55,911 nucleotides of DNA from Gnomoniopsis sp. IMI 355080 (lineage: Eukaryota > Ascomycota > Sordariomycetes > Diaporthales > Gnomoniaceae), in assembly GCA_027946555.1 (NCBI GenBank), contig JAPEVC010000226.1, positions 1-55,911 on the forward strand. Reading direction: 5' to 3'. Shown in pieces: positions 9,566 through 21,993 of this stretch. The position numbers and the translations under genes are program-made. How positions within the stretch are numbered: the stretch's first letter is position 1; each line of letters begins with the position of its first letter. The notes beneath the pieces were generated by a model. It did no database searches. It saw only the letters and a program-made list of their open reading frames with translations, and was not told the DNA's origin.

Positions 9566-12500
9566 CTAGACCTGTAAACTTGCTTCTTCTCTAGCAGCAT
9601 GCGTCCCTTTTCTCCAGCCCTGTGTCGGATCCGCCGCCTTGCGATGCTTCTTCTCTTCACCAACCTTGCCCCAACCACCGCCGCCTGGTGTATTAATGAT
9701 GATTCTGTCTCCGGCCTTCATAGGCGCGCTGTTCTTGGCACCTAGGTTGACATGCCTTTCTTCATACTCAACCACTTCTTCTCCTTCTACCTTTTCTTCA
9801 GTCTTGCCCTTTCCCCCTTCCTTTAGCTTCTTCAGCTGCCTTTCCCAACTAGCCTTCTCGACTTGCCTCACCCACACGTTCAGACCACACGCAGCATCCT
9901 CACCACCGGCCAGGCCATACGGGTGATAGACTCTACGCTCGCTCAGGATAGACACCTGCACCGGAATGCGGAATTCAATATCTCGGACGACGCCATCGCC
10001 ACCGCGATGCTGACCATCTCCCCCGGAGCCCTTTCGGATCGAGAACTCGCGCAACAGAACCGGATACCGGCGCTCAAAAATCTCCGAGTCTGTGATCCGT
10101 GTGTTTGTCATGTGCGTGTGCACTCCGCTGGTGCCATCCCAGTCCGGCCCCGCCCCCGATCCGCCCGCGATTGTCTCGTAATAGCCAAATCCTTTAGCTT
10201 CCTCTTGCCCGGCCATGTTGCCACCAAAGCCAAAGGTGAGGTTGTTGCAGTCGCCTTGAGACGCGGCGCAGGCGCGGAAAGCCTTGAAGATGACGTCCGT
10301 GACACGCTGGCTCGTAAGCACGTTGCCACCGACTACGGCGGCGTTGTCCGACGGCGAGAGGAGCGACTTGGGTGGGATTTTGACCTTGATGGGCTTGAGA
10401 CAGCCTTGATTGAGAGGAATATCTTCTGAAATGAGACATCTCAAGCAGTAGATGATTGCACTGTGGATGAAGTTAGCCTAGTGTCGAAAGGCATGCGAAT
10501 GATACGTGGTGACTCACGAAAAGGTCACAGCCTCAGGAGCGTTGATGTTACCGTACACCTCGCTCCCAGTGCCTTCGAAATCGAATTCTGCCTCGCCCTT
10601 CTCCGCGTCGATGGTGACGTTCAACTTAATAGGACTGCCATCATCCATGTAGTCCACAGCGGACAAGTCCTTGCATTCGAATTTTTTGCTTACATCTTTG
10701 AGCAGTCTTCGTACACAATATTCGGCATTATCCTGAATCTTCACCATATAGAACATGACTGTATCTTCGCCATACTCCTCAATGAGTTTTCCAATCAGAG
10801 AGATGCCCTTTTGGTTGGCCGAGACTTGTGCACGCAGGTCGTTGATATTGTCTGCCAGGCAACGCGTGCCACTGCACCCGGGATGCTGAGCCGGTTCCTC
10901 GTAGAAAAGCTGAACCACACGTTCCTCGTCAAATTTGCCCTCGCTGACGAGCTTCTCGCTCTTTATAGCAGCTCCTTCTTGGAAGAGCTCTCGAGAATGA
11001 GGGGGCATGCTGCCGGGTAGGACTCCTCCGATGCTGCGGCTTTGTTAGTCAAGGTAAACGGCGAATTCAGGTAGTCGACGCTTACTCGGCATGGTGTGCT
11101 CTTGAAGCTGCGTAGAACAATATGTTCTCGCCCTTCTCATCGAAAGCTGGCATGGTAAGGGTAACGTCGGGTAAGTGAGTCCCGCCGTACGAGGGATGGT
11201 TTGACATAATCACATCGCCGGGCTTCAGGTCACCCTTCCAGATCTCGGCCTGTCTTTTGACGCAAGTCCCCATACTGCCTAGGTGAACTGGAAGATGAGG
11301 CGCGTTCGCAACCAGCGCGCCTTGTGCATCAAAAATGGCACATGAGAAATCTAGCCGCTCTTTGACATTAGTGCTTACACTAGTCTTCTGCAGTGCCATG
11401 CCCATCTGCTCGGCGATGGCCATAAAACGATGTCCGAAGATGCTGAGCAGAATGGGATCGGATTCTCGTTTCTTGTCTATCTCAGACTCATCCTTTCCCT
11501 TGTCTTTGTCGATATTGATGATGACGTGGGTTTCAAGTATCACTGCCTCGGCCTTGGGCGTGACGACGATGGTCTGCGTCCCATCAGCCAGTACAGCAGG
11601 GCCCTTGACCACATCGCCCACTACGATGTCACCCAACTTGAAGATGGGCGTGTCCACGCGATCGCCCTCGAAGTACACACTGGCTCTCGAGTGCTCATTC
11701 TTGGCAGAAACATTCTGACGCTTGAGAGTTTTGAGTTGCTGGTCGACCGTTTCCTCCTCGTACCTGAAGCTCTTCCCGATACCTCGTACTCGAACATCGT
11801 CCACAATGATATCGCGGTTGTCCAATGTGAATCCGAACTCGTAGCGGTGATGCTTCACGAAGGCCTCGGCAAACTCCCAGTCTTTTCCACGAAAGTTCTC
11901 TTTGGCATCCTCCTCGCTAGGCTTAACGATCATTAGGGCAGACTCAGTCCCGCGGTACCGCATGTTCAGGTACTCTTCAAATACGATGTCCTTGTCATTA
12001 AATCCCTGGTTACTTAGAGCCTCTCGAGACTTCTGCTTCAGCTTCTCCATCTTTTTCTTGAGCTCCTCGACAACCTCGCCCTTGTCAGACCAGACTGCTG
12101 AGTCAGGCTCTTGACGTTCATCCACGACATCTGCCAGTGCCATGCCGTATGCTGATAGAACAGACGAATATCGATGGACTAGGATTTGACTAATCCCAAG
12201 AGCGTCTGCTATGGCGACAGCATGTTGGCCTCCTGCACCACCAAAAGTAGCAAGCCGGTGCTTTGACGAATCGTGTCCTTTGGCTTGAGTGATCGAGCGA
12301 ATGGGCCTCGTCATACTTTCATTGGCGACGGCCAAGAACCCATAAGCAACCTCGTCTATGGACATGTTTTTCCCTGTTTCTTTATTCACTTGGTCGGTCA
12401 GCTCCTGCAGGACCTTTTTGCTGGCATCCAGATCAAGCCCTTGATCTTCATCTTTGCCAAAGACCTTTGGAAAAAAGTCAGGAAGCAACCTTCCAAGGAA

Positions 12501-13778
12501 CAGATTGGCGTCGGTCACCGTGGCTGGGCCTCCCTTTCTATAGCATGCTGGCCCAGGATGTGCTCCTGCTGACTCTGGTCCAACGACGAACAAGCCATTC
12601 CTGAAGAACAGCATCGAACCACCACCAGCAGCCACAGTGTTGATGTCTAGTTGTGGTGACTGAATTGTAACACCGGCTGTTGTAGTCTCGAAGGTATGAT
12701 CGTAACGGCCCTCTCCATACCGAGAAACATCAGTACTCGTGCCCCCCATATCGAACCCAATCACCGGGACCTTCGTTTCTGGGTCGTAGGAAGTGATGGC
12801 ATAGCCGACAACGCCTCCAGCAGGGCCTGATAAGATGGCTTTGAGACCAGTAAACTTCTCTACATCGACTAATCCGCCGTCACTCTGCATAAATTCGCAT
12901 CTGGCGCCCCTGTCTCCTGGTTCCTGCTTGACGCTTTCGGTGCCGAGTCCACCATGGAAGCCCCTCTGGAACCCTTCAATGTACTTCCTAATGGCTGGTG
13001 TGAGATAGGCGTCCGCACAGACCGAGGTAGCTCGCGACACGAGTTTGATCATGGGCATGAGTTTCGAGCTGAGGGATATATGCCTAAACCCGATGTCCTC
13101 TGCAATCTTGCCGATAATGGCCTCGTGATCCGGGAATGTGTATGCATGCATCAGGCATACTGCTATGCTTTTGGTTCCCTTGTCGTAGATTTCTTGCAGT
13201 TGCGTCCGAATGGCCTCCTCTTCCGGTCTGCGTAGGATGCGGACGGCCTCGCCGGATAGTCCCATGACCAGATCGGCCTTCTTCGCCTCGGCAGTACTCG
13301 CCTTGACATCGGTTTTCGTCGCATGTCGATGAGGATCCTCAGCATAGTCCTCCAGGGTGACGCGCTCATCGATTTCCACAACCTCCGAGTACAAGACGTC
13401 TGGCTTGTGGATAGCCAAATCGAAAATCTTTGGCCTGGACTGGTTTCCAATCACCAAGCAGTCCTTGAATCCCTTGGTGACCACCATGGCTATTTTCTCG
13501 CCCTTTCTCTCAAGCAGCGCGTTTGTGGCGACGGTTGTACCCATCCGGATAGACTCGATCTCGGATGTCTCCAAAGCCTCCCCACGCGGGATGTCGCGCT
13601 TGAGGAAGTGCTCCATAACGCGGCGAATCCCTTCGAGCGGCGCATCATCGTAATTTGACGGATCTTCAGAAAGGAGTTTGATGATAATAGTTTCGTCGCC
13701 TAGACTAGCGACACAGTCCGTGAAAGTGCCTCCCCTATCTATGGCGATGCGGATTCCCCGTTTGTTGATTGAGCCCAT
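9566..13778 (-). CDS. OXP1: 5-oxoprolinase, fused HydA/HydB type
   Basis: ATP-dependent 5-oxoprolinase, which opens 5-oxo-L-proline to glutamate in the gamma-glutamyl/glutathione cycle. Exons 11086-13778, 10518-11033 and 9566-10460 join in phase (introns of 52 and 57 bp) to give about 1367 aa, the usual fungal length. The N-terminal hydantoinase-A/oxoprolinase half has the nucleotide-binding motif DRGGTFTDCV (residues 14-23) and GFDMGGTSTDVSRYG. The hydantoinase-B half begins near residue 780 (DPILLSIFGHRFMAIAEQMG) and ends with NTPGGGGWGK. The first intron falls in the conserved HHAD/IGG segment, which splices perfectly. No targeting signal is seen, so it is expected in the cytosol. Fungi often carry several paralogues of this enzyme. 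Confidence 0.95.
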
Positions 13779-15332
13779 CTTTGGCCCGATGCGAAGGAGA
13801 AGGAGGACCTGGAACCAAGTTTGTGGTCGCTGGAAGTCCTTGGGAGAAGTCTACATATGTACCTAGGTAGTAGTAGTATATGAGCAACTCGTGTAACTTC
13901 GCACAAGACTAATAGAGGATTAGAGGCGCAACTAGGGGAAGACTGAGGCGTCCTTTGGATATTATACAGTCTTCACTTGCTTGTGTCGTCATTCCGGGCT
14001 AGCGATATTCAGATATGGAAGCGCCTCCGATGATCCGGGGCCGATGCGGGGCCGCTCGGCCACCCACTCCGATCTCTAAATTGATTCTTGACCTCCCGCA
14101 ACTTCGCCCGGCGGCATTGATCCTACACAAGAAAAGCTTTGCAGTACATTTTAAACACATTCTCTGGGTAAAAGGATAGGGTGTTAGGCACAAGGCTGGA
14201 ACTACACGTATGTTATCCATGGGCGGGGTTTGCCGCTTGCGCCCTTGGTCATTGTACAACACATATCACCAATTGGTGGGCAAGGTGTAAGATATTACTT
14301 AAAGGCAACGTCACGTATGCCTCTACAAACCCTCCTTCATTGTCTTTGACACGAAAAGTTTGCGGAACAAGAGTTGCACAGCCGATTTCGCCTTGTTCTC
14401 GCATCCAACTTCTGTGCGAGTAGTATTCTACGGTCTACCTAGATGTATACCTATAGCTCCAGACTCGATTCTTTCTACTTCGGCAGGTACAATGGCCCGA
14501 ACCAACGTAGGTAAACCACTAGGTACATATCTGGTAGCTATTTCGCCAACTCCGTTGCCCGTTGGCGATATCTCTAGAAGGCAAGCTTGAGGGAAGACCT
14601 CTCCGACCCCCTTTCGGACGCGACGCTAGCTACGTGAGGTTCAGGAACACCACATTTCTTGTTCGAAATCCAATATATGTACTCAAGAAGTCTTCACCTC
14701 ATGAATTAAACAAAGTCTACAACAACGATTCGTTGTCTTGTGCTGGTCTGTAACCTCAAATCTGACCCGAATGACGCTTTGAGGAGCAACGCAGCATGCG
14801 GGTGCGATCTGATCACCCACATTTACATCTGCGGTTGCTGACGCTGATGAATGATGGTTAGACCAGTCAGATTCATTCTCCAATGGCTAATGTTAATGAC
14901 CCTAGCATACGCATCCAATTCCTTCATCCCATTTTTCTATAGTCAGCGAGAGCGGGCGCCGGCCGACTGATCTGAACCGACATTGGTTGTATGCTAGCAC
15001 AAGAGGTGAGGCACTGTCCGGCTCTCCGAAAGACGCGTTCTCAGCTTCTAAACATAGAAGGTAGATTAATACTGTATGTTTCTTGAGACCTGACGAACAG
15101 AAATAGAAACATACCAAGTGAGAAGCGCATGAATGAGGACGAGAGGCCTTCGTCTGCACACACGATTTCCTCAAAACTCATATTTGTATGTGTATCTACA
15201 CAAATATATATATCCGCCAGACTCTTTCGTAAATCCAACAATTCATATATTATTCACCTTGAAAAACATTGACTACTTCTTGACAGAAGCCATTAAACAA
15301 AACAATATTCCATCCCCTACCTACAACAAAAC
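13779..15332. other. Divergent intergenic region
   Basis: About 1.55 kb between the 5-oxoprolinase start (-) and the secreted-protein start (+). It is AT-richer than the flanking genes, with several TAGGTA/TACCTA motifs (13857-13872, about 14435, about 14505-14526) and an alternating TA stretch near 15200 that may serve as a TATA region for the + gene. No gene is supported. Confidence 0.45.
13857..13872. repeat. 16-bp element with TACCTAGGTA palindrome, copy 1
   Basis: ATGTACCTAGGTAGTA, containing a perfect 10-bp palindrome, lies about 80 bp upstream of the 5-oxoprolinase ATG. The same 16 bases recur at 18123-18138 upstream of the next minus-strand gene. Confidence 0.6.
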
Positions 15333-16067
15333 ATGACATATATGAAGTCCTGTCTCCTCGCGTTTTCCCTTCTCGTCATTGTGGCCTCTGCTGTCGCTTC
15401 CCCAGCCTTCTTCAGCACGCTCAAACGCCAAGTTGGCGGACCTGGTGTCGGTCCTGTCTGTAAGCTCACCACTGAGCCGTCACAGCAAGACGTTGCCAAT
15501 GCCCTGAATCAGTGGTACGTTGTATTTGCTGCTGCTGGTGGTGGGAAGAGCGGTATCGCATTAAACCCCATGAGCGTACTGATCAGCGCATCTGAATTCT
15601 TCACGGCGCACATGATAGACATCGAGCTAATTCATAACTTCACATATAGGCTCACCGACGTAGTCAACGTCAACACCTTTCTCAACGGTGCTCACGACAA
15701 CCTCTCGAACGCCACCTTGCTCGAAGGTCTCGCCCTGGGAGCCCTCAACAACGCCATGGATGAGCCCACCCAGCTTGGTGTCCTCGCCTGTATCCCAGGC
15801 CTTTCAGACGACGCTGAGAACGCCATCACCAGTGCTGATGCTGGTTTTGGCGATAATGTCCTCATACCGTTGAATGATATCACCACAAACGGCTCTGATA
15901 CGATGCAGGTGATGACGGATGTGAGCACAATCAATCACTTCCGCTGTTGCACCCTTCTTCCTGACTTGGACACCCTTTGGCTTTCGGCTGCTGAGGATGA
16001 GGGACTGGTTGGTCAGGTAACGGTGACGCCTCCAAGACCTAACGCTTGCAGTAGCCTTGCTTGCTAG
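15333..16067 (+). CDS. Small secreted protein, effector-like
   Basis: Two exons, 15333-15514 and 15650-16067, give 199 aa. The 135-bp intron (GTACGT donor, ATATAG acceptor) is removed to join NQW with LTDVVNVNTF in phase 2. An N-terminal signal peptide is clear (hydrophobic LLAFSLLVIVASAVA); cleavage near Ala22-Ser23 is likely. A dibasic Lys31-Arg32 follows and could be a Kex2 site. The mature chain has six cysteines (VCK, LACIPG, RCC and two in NACSSLAC) and two NxS/T sites. The second ATG (codon 4) fits the signal peptide equally well. Size and cysteine content resemble plant- or insect-associated secreted proteins, but no domain is recognised. The intron length is a multiple of three with no in-frame stop, so retention would give a 244-aa form. 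Confidence 0.75.
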   Translation: MTYMKSCLLAFSLLVIVASAVASPAFFSTLKRQVGGPGVGPVCKLTTEPSQQDVANALNQWYVVFAAAGGGKSGIALNPMSVLISASEFFTAHMIDIELIHNFTYRLTDVVNVNTFLNGAHDNLSNATLLEGLALGALNNAMDEPTQLGVLACIPGLSDDAENAITSADAGFGDNVLIPLNDITTNGSDTMQVMTDVSTINHFRCCTLLPDLDTLWLSAAEDEGLVGQVTVTPPRPNACSSLAC

Positions 16068-16674
16068 GAGATAGAGGCCAAATCACTGCCTCGAGATTTG
16101 AATGGTATCCCGGGGTCTAAGGGAACAAAGATGTGAAGTCATTGGTGAAGTCGGTCAATAAAAGGGATCTGTTGCTGATATTAAAATTTTGCTGGTTTGA
16201 AGTCTTTTGATTGGGGTCATTGACGGTTGAAGTTGATGTTCGTCCTAGGTAGTGATTTTGAATAGAGTCCAGTCGCTCTGCCCACTTATTCAGGACTGAC
16301 AGTCGTTTCTGAGTCTATTATGACAGTACTATAGTCACTCACTTTACGAAATAGCAATAGAAATGATCCAAAAAGAAAGTTATTATAGGCCGAAAAACTT
16401 GTCTAAGTACCTAAGGCGATCTCTAAGACGAACTCGTACCTAGATATATTCACAGATTGAATGAGGCCTGGCCCTTCGGAGTCTGTTCTCGGTGTCACGT
16501 AGGAAATGGACTAGTTGCTACTTGAACATCCTTTGGAATTCTGTACTGATACGTCTTATCAGTAGGTACTTATTTGCCGATATCTATTCCACAACAATGA
16601 TCTTCCCGTGTCCAACTAAATACTGCATTGATGATGTATTCTCCCCAATACCTTCATACCACTGGCGCCTAAAG
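16068..16674. other. Gene-free interval
   Basis: About 600 bp between convergent genes, mostly 3' UTR. It includes another CCTAGGTAG motif at about 16244-16252. No coding potential is seen. Confidence 0.45.
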
Positions 16675-18009
16675 TCAGACCTCCTGAAACTCCTTCATTG
16701 CCTTGGCCAGCTCAGCTTTCAAATCCACATGCCAGATCCATCTGGCACCCGTGTCCAACGCCTGAGCCAGCTTTTCCAAATCATCACCCGTATCAGCGTC
16801 TTGTAGATCCAGTCTCCTTCCCTGCGCAAAACTGCCTGCTACAATCCTTGACGTCCGAGGGACTCGTACAGAATCGTACGCACCAAGTGCTTTGAGGATG
16901 TCGGTCTGGGAAGTGCATTTACTCAGAAGATTCGAAAGAATGTATGCATCCTCGATCGCCATGCAGGCACCTTGACCGTAATGGGGACTGGTTGCATGCG
17001 CAGCGTCACCCAGCAGACACAGCCGACCTTTGTGAAATGAAGGCGTCTTGGGGTGGTGAAAAAGAGCCCACACATCTGCTACTTTCAGAAGCTAATAGTT
17101 CTTCAGTATCTTTTCGCTACAGTCAGTATAGTAATTCGAGGGCCGGCATACTTGCATGATTTTCTGTACATTCGATCCCCACTGAGCCCCGTCGAAAGCT
17201 GTCCTCACATTCTCCTCTTGTAATGGCTGAACCCAGTCACCTGTCCAGGTATCATGGGGACTGCTGTGCAAGGCGACCACATTCATCAGCGTCCCATGGG
17301 CGACTGGAAATGTCAGTACATGACCGCCGTGCCCTATATACATATGTCTGTTACATGCATATTCCTTGCCTAGGGCCTCTTCCGCCGCCTTCATGGGGAC
17401 AAGTCCGCGATAAGCCAGTTTGCCTGTGAACTGCGGTATGGCCAACTTTGGATCACTGACCACAAATCGTCTAGTGACAGAACGAATGCCGTCACAGCCA
17501 ACGACTAGGTCTGCTTCCTCCTCGGTTCCATCAGAGAATCTGCACGTCACCTTCTCGTCGCCCTGCCAAATTGATACCAGCTTTTTGTTAAAGCGACTCA
17601 CGCCTTCCGGAAGTAGCCCAATTAGAGCATCCAGAAAATGTGCACGATGGCATGTGGTGGTTGTATACGGAAAATCACCATGTTCTTCCAGCTTCACCTC
17701 CGCAATCCTTTTACCCTCATTTCCACCTTTCTCACCCACTGTGAAGTCGAACCACACATTCTGTTTCTCGTCCCAACCATTAAAAGACGCAATCGAAAGG
17801 TAGCTTTCCAAGATGCGGGGATCGATTAGCTTCATCGCTTGATGAGCGTTGCTGCTGAAGCCAACTCCGGCACCGATCTCGCCATATGCCCCGCGGGATT
17901 CGTAAATAGTAAAGGTTATATGGGAGAATTTGGATAGAGCAATGGCGAGTACCACGCCACCGATGCCACCGCCAATGATGGCCACGTGAATATGATGCGG
18001 CTGTGACAT
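16675..18009 (-). CDS. FAD-dependent monooxygenase, salicylate-hydroxylase-like
   Basis: Group A flavoprotein hydroxylase of about 424 aa. Exons 17152-18009 and 16675-17091 are joined across a 60-bp intron (GTATGC donor, TATTAG acceptor). The dinucleotide-binding motif IIGGGIGGVVLAIAL is at residues 11-25. The second FAD/NADPH motif is GCDGIRSVTRR, and the ribose-binding motif GDAAHATSPHYGQGACMAIE lies in the second exon. The fold matches salicylate 1-monooxygenase and related aromatic hydroxylases, which use NAD(P)H and O2. The substrate cannot be read from the sequence. No membrane anchor is seen. It sits head-to-tail downstream of the rhamnogalacturonate lyase gene. Confidence 0.9.
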
Positions 18010-18122
18010 ATCTTCAGAATAGGTAATGAGGTTTCTTTTGGCAATACCGGGTGATACAAACGTTTATAGTTGCAACTAGGACCTTGAAAGACGAGAGGTC
18101 TCTCATCTCCCAAATGTCGGGC

Positions 18123-18138
18123 ATGTACCTAGGTAGTA
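18123..18138. repeat. 16-bp element with TACCTAGGTA palindrome, copy 2
   Basis: Identical to 13857-13872 over 16 bases and followed, as there, by a GTATA a few bases on. It lies about 115 bp upstream of the monooxygenase ATG. Confidence 0.6.
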
Positions 18139-18564
18139 TTGTATACTCTATCCATCTAACGATCGCGACCCCTCGCCCGCGCTCGCTTAGTAAAAATTTA
18201 CTTTCTGACCACACATTGCCATGACACTGCCAACAACTAAAATTCCACGGACCGCGGTGTGCCGATGACAAGGCGACGAGAGTTTCCCAAGCGCGAGTTT
18301 GTCCGAATCGCGATGCGAATGCTACCTAACTTGTCTACTGACCAGATTGTGCTCTGTGAAAGGCCGAGTCTAGTTGTAGTGGTGTTCTAGGTCTCCCTAT
18401 CATTGCCCAGTGTGGTGAACTTAATGTTGAACAGCACACAGACTTTAATCGAGACTTGCTCCTTCGAATCAGCGGCCGTAAGAGACCAGACAGGGAGGCT
18501 CCTCTACTCTTACTGCTTGCTCTTCAGTAAATAAGACATGTCTATTTAGACACAGACAAAAAGA

Positions 18565-18592
18565 CAGAGAGAGAGAGAGGAAGAGAGAGAGG
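18565..18592. repeat. GA-rich microsatellite
   Basis: Imperfect (GA)n tract, interrupted by GGAAG, upstream of the monooxygenase gene. Confidence 0.6.
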
Positions 18593-18909
18593 GACGTAGA
18601 TCAAGCCGGTCTCGGATTATATAGACTCCATAATAACGGCTGCTTATTACGATACCAATAAAAGTGCTGAACCAAGCATGGAGTGGAAACGGAATGGCTG
18701 GGCACTGCAGTGAGCCAGCGGCGCCTAATTATTCCCTATATGATTTTGTCTGATGCATCATGCCTGTTCAAGCACGTATTGGGAAGAGTTTCAACGACAG
18801 CGCCGAATTTGAGCTTGATCGAATGTATCAAGTGTGTCTCCAAGTAAATATCTCTGCTCTTGACTCAAAATCATTGGAAATCAGAAATCAAGTCAGGCTA
18901 CCACCCGTT

Positions 18910-20872
18910 TTAGTAATAAAGCTCAAGGGCATCGAAACTCTACTCTCCGGTTAGCCATAGTCACATCCGTCTCACGACTATTTGAGAGAAGCGCTCAAAA
19001 ACTCACCACATTGGGACTCAGAAACGCATCGCCACTACTGCCACTCGCAATGCCAATGGTGATCGTGTTTGTTCCCGCAACGAGCGTCCCCGCGGGTATT
19101 GTGCAAGTGTACACATCGCCCCAGCCCCTATACGCACCCCTGGTCACGCCGCGGCTATCAATAGTGGTGGGTGCTGCGGGCGTTCCACAGCTATAACTAT
19201 TGATGGTCACTAGGGGACGTCCGCCGGCGAAGGACAACGTGGTAGCGGTGCGAAAGTAAGACGCCACGTTAAGGGCGCTTGAGAGGGTGAATGTCAGGGT
19301 TTGAGCACCGTTGGCTTTGAACAACGCCATGGGGAATTGGGCAGTGGCGGTGCTGACAAAAGGATTAGCAGTGAATCAACTCTAGAATGAAAATCAAGAG
19401 CTTGGCTTAAAGGCGTGAAACTTACCTCGCCGTCGCCACTATACTTCCAGGAGTCCAGCTCGACATCCTAGAATCCGACGGATGCATCCGCAGCTGTTTA
19501 TCCGCGTTGAGAAACCCCAGAGGCTGGCCATCATAGTCTCCAAGTTGGAAGATCTTCGTTCGTGATCCGGTAATAATTGTATTCGTTGCCGCGATATTAC
19601 TTGTGACCGCACCCGTAGTGATCGTGACGCTCTTAGATGCCGCCAGGAGTTCGCCCTGGTAAAGATTCATGGTATAGGTTCCAGTGGGCAATAAGGGCCC
19701 GGAGAAGTCGCCCGTTGAGGCGCTCGCGTACGCCCAACCTTGGTAGTTGGCGTTGTACCAATGCAGGACAATTCCTTTGGATGCGTCAGTCCCAGTCGCC
19801 TTGCCTGCCACGTAACCTCGGGACGAGGTAGGCACATAGCCGGTCAAGTAGCTCGAAATATCGTCAAAGAACGACACGTCGTAAGAGCTCGGACTGGGGA
19901 TACCGCTGCGTGTCATGGCAAAAACATACGGCCCGTGGAAGCCTTGACGGTACGCCTCGGTCTGCACGTGGCCCGAATTCATGTAATAGGTAAGCGAGTT
20001 GTAGTCGCCGGTCCAGTTGATATCGATGTCGCGGAAGAACGGGCCTCCTGAGCTTTTTTCGACGGAGCCGATGCTGGGCCGCAGCCAGCAGGCGTGAACA
20101 GCGCTATTAGTCGCGCAATACGTAGTGTCGTCGATGAAGCGGTTGGACGAGTAGAATTTGCTACGAGTTTGACCGCTCACCAAGTCTACAGAGCGAAAGG
20201 TGTCAATGTCTGGGTGGGTCTCACTGGATAACAGTAAAGATGAGGGTGCTTACACACGTCACTGCCTTCAATGGCAGTCCCACCTGCGGTATTAGCCACA
20301 TTTCCGTACGAGTATGCTGGGTACATGTCCGTTAATCCTGTGAGGCGGAAGATGAAGCGAAGCTATGTGCCTGAATGTGAGTAATTGTTCGCGTACTGAG
20401 CGTGAGAAAGAAGGTAGCACTTACCTCCCCAATGCTAGGCTCAGAAACAGTATATGTGCCCATGTAGATACTCGCATCACCGTCCTTGAACACCATATAG
20501 TGCGTGAGGTCGAAGTCAGCATTGTCCGCGACACATTTCACAATGACATAGTCGCCTATAGAAAATCTACTGATCAGAAAAAGGATGTTTCCCTGAGTAT
20601 GTCTCCAAATAGATCTAGTACTTACCAGTAGTGCTGTAAGAGACCGTCGCAGTCCCCAGCCCAGAAGCAATATGGCTTTTTGTGCCGGAATATTGATAAT
20701 CTGTGCCATAGAACACAACCGAGGTGATGTCACACGAGGTGCGGCTAATGGCAACACTGAAGCCGTATGAGCTCCCTGTGTCTACCGTATAGGAACTTGT
20801 CGATGTGGTGACTGTGATTCCCAGCGCGACCCTGCACCAAAAGGCGAGGGCCAACAAAATAGTGAAAAACAT
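18910..20872 (-). CDS. Rhamnogalacturonate lyase (PL4 family), secreted
   Basis: Polysaccharide lyase that cleaves the rhamnose-galacturonate backbone of pectin by beta-elimination outside the cell. Six exons join in phase: 20626-20872, 20425-20555, 20254-20362, 19426-20185, 19007-19352 and 18910-18939, giving about 540 aa, the family's usual length. The signal peptide is MFFTILLALAFWCRVALG. Family landmarks are YMVFKDGDASIYMGTY, RFIFRLTGLTDMYPAY, SGQTRSKFYSS and HGPYVFAM, then a central beta-sandwich (GYVAGKATG onward) and a C-terminal carbohydrate-binding jelly-roll that ends SFDALELYY. The last exon is only 30 nt. The chosen ATG is the first in frame. The gene implies use of plant cell-wall pectin. 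Confidence 0.92.
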
Positions 20873-21993
20873 TATGCAATATGGGCTGCGACAATTGGAG
20901 AAGCTCGTCAGCAACCTATGCTGTTCAGAAGAATTTAATCTTGATCACAGACAGCCTGGAATTATATAAAGGACAACTCGTCTACCATTATTCGTGGAAT
21001 TCCTCAGATATCATATCAAGCTAATAGTGCCCACCCGGTGGATCATCAGGAAAGAACAAGTGCAGCCCGTGGACTTGGCACAATTTGGTCGCAAGCCATG
21101 GAGCATCTTACATTTTGGATAAGTGTGTGTGTCCATTGAGCAGAGAGCCGTATCTGACCCCTAAGGGGTGGATGAATGTTGCTAGGTTGCACGCCAAGCC
21201 GCCAGCTCGCACTCCGTGGTCTTCATCTGGCCATGAATACGGAGTAAACCGGTTTTGTATACAAAATCCGAATATAGGTAGGGAACATAGTAGCTCGGTA
21301 CTGCTAAGGTATCCATCTATTTTGACTCAGGTAGCATCGCAGTAATCCACAGCAATGGGTTAACCACCAGTGCCGCCGCCACTCACGTTGCGCGTTATGT
21401 AGGTTCTCCTTTCGGTGGATGCTGGACAGGCCTTGTGGGCTGAAGACTGAACGCTCAAGGTCGAAAAGATGTTCTAGTTGTCCCATTTGATCGCCTCCAG
21501 GTTGAAACTTGCAGCAATCTACCTACCTAGAGAACTATTATTCATAACGTCAAATCAAGAATGTAGATTTCAACGCCGCTGGAATATTTTACCAAAAACC
21601 TGCGTACTAGACTGCATGACTCTGATCGCTTGTTGGGGGAGGGCGAGGGGCAAGAGTGTAGTCCAAATTCACGATTCTGATGCTTCTATGTTGCAAACAA
21701 GTCGAAGATGATGATCTCGAACCGGAAAAGGAAGCCGACAGACTATACGAAATACCGTAGGGACGAGCACCGGTGGGAATGGAGTTGTTTTCGGAGACGG
21801 TGGTGACAAATTTGGTGGTGAGGATTTGAAAGCCTGCGCCAGTCAAATCACTCGACTTCTCGAGTTCGTCAGCGCAGATTCACGCGTGTTGGTTATGTTG
21901 AAGAAACACCCTCTTTAGGCTACCAGTACAGTCGACACTTGTCACGAACTCTCGAGTGACTCTTACTACCTAAGAAGCCCTCCGTGACCACGC
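20873..21993. other. Gene-free interval
   Basis: About 1.1 kb containing the promoter of the lyase gene and the 3' flank of the membrane-protein gene. An ACCTACCTAG motif sits at 21521-21530. No gene is supported. Confidence 0.45.
20961..20970 (-). promoter_or_regulatory. TATA-box-like element
   Basis: TTTATATAAT on the minus strand about 90 bp upstream of the lyase ATG at 20872, a plausible core promoter. Confidence 0.4.

Larger units (their letters stand above)
18010..18909. other. Promoter of the monooxygenase and 3' flank of the lyase
   Basis: About 0.9 kb with no gene. It contains the shared 16-bp motif at 18123-18138 and a GA-rich microsatellite at about 18565-18592. Confidence 0.45.

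Noticed and set aside
9566..18009. Secondary-metabolite or catabolic cluster linking 5-oxoprolinase, secreted protein and monooxygenase
   Set aside because: No backbone synthase, transporter or pathway regulator is present, and the shared 16-bp element alone does not establish a cluster.
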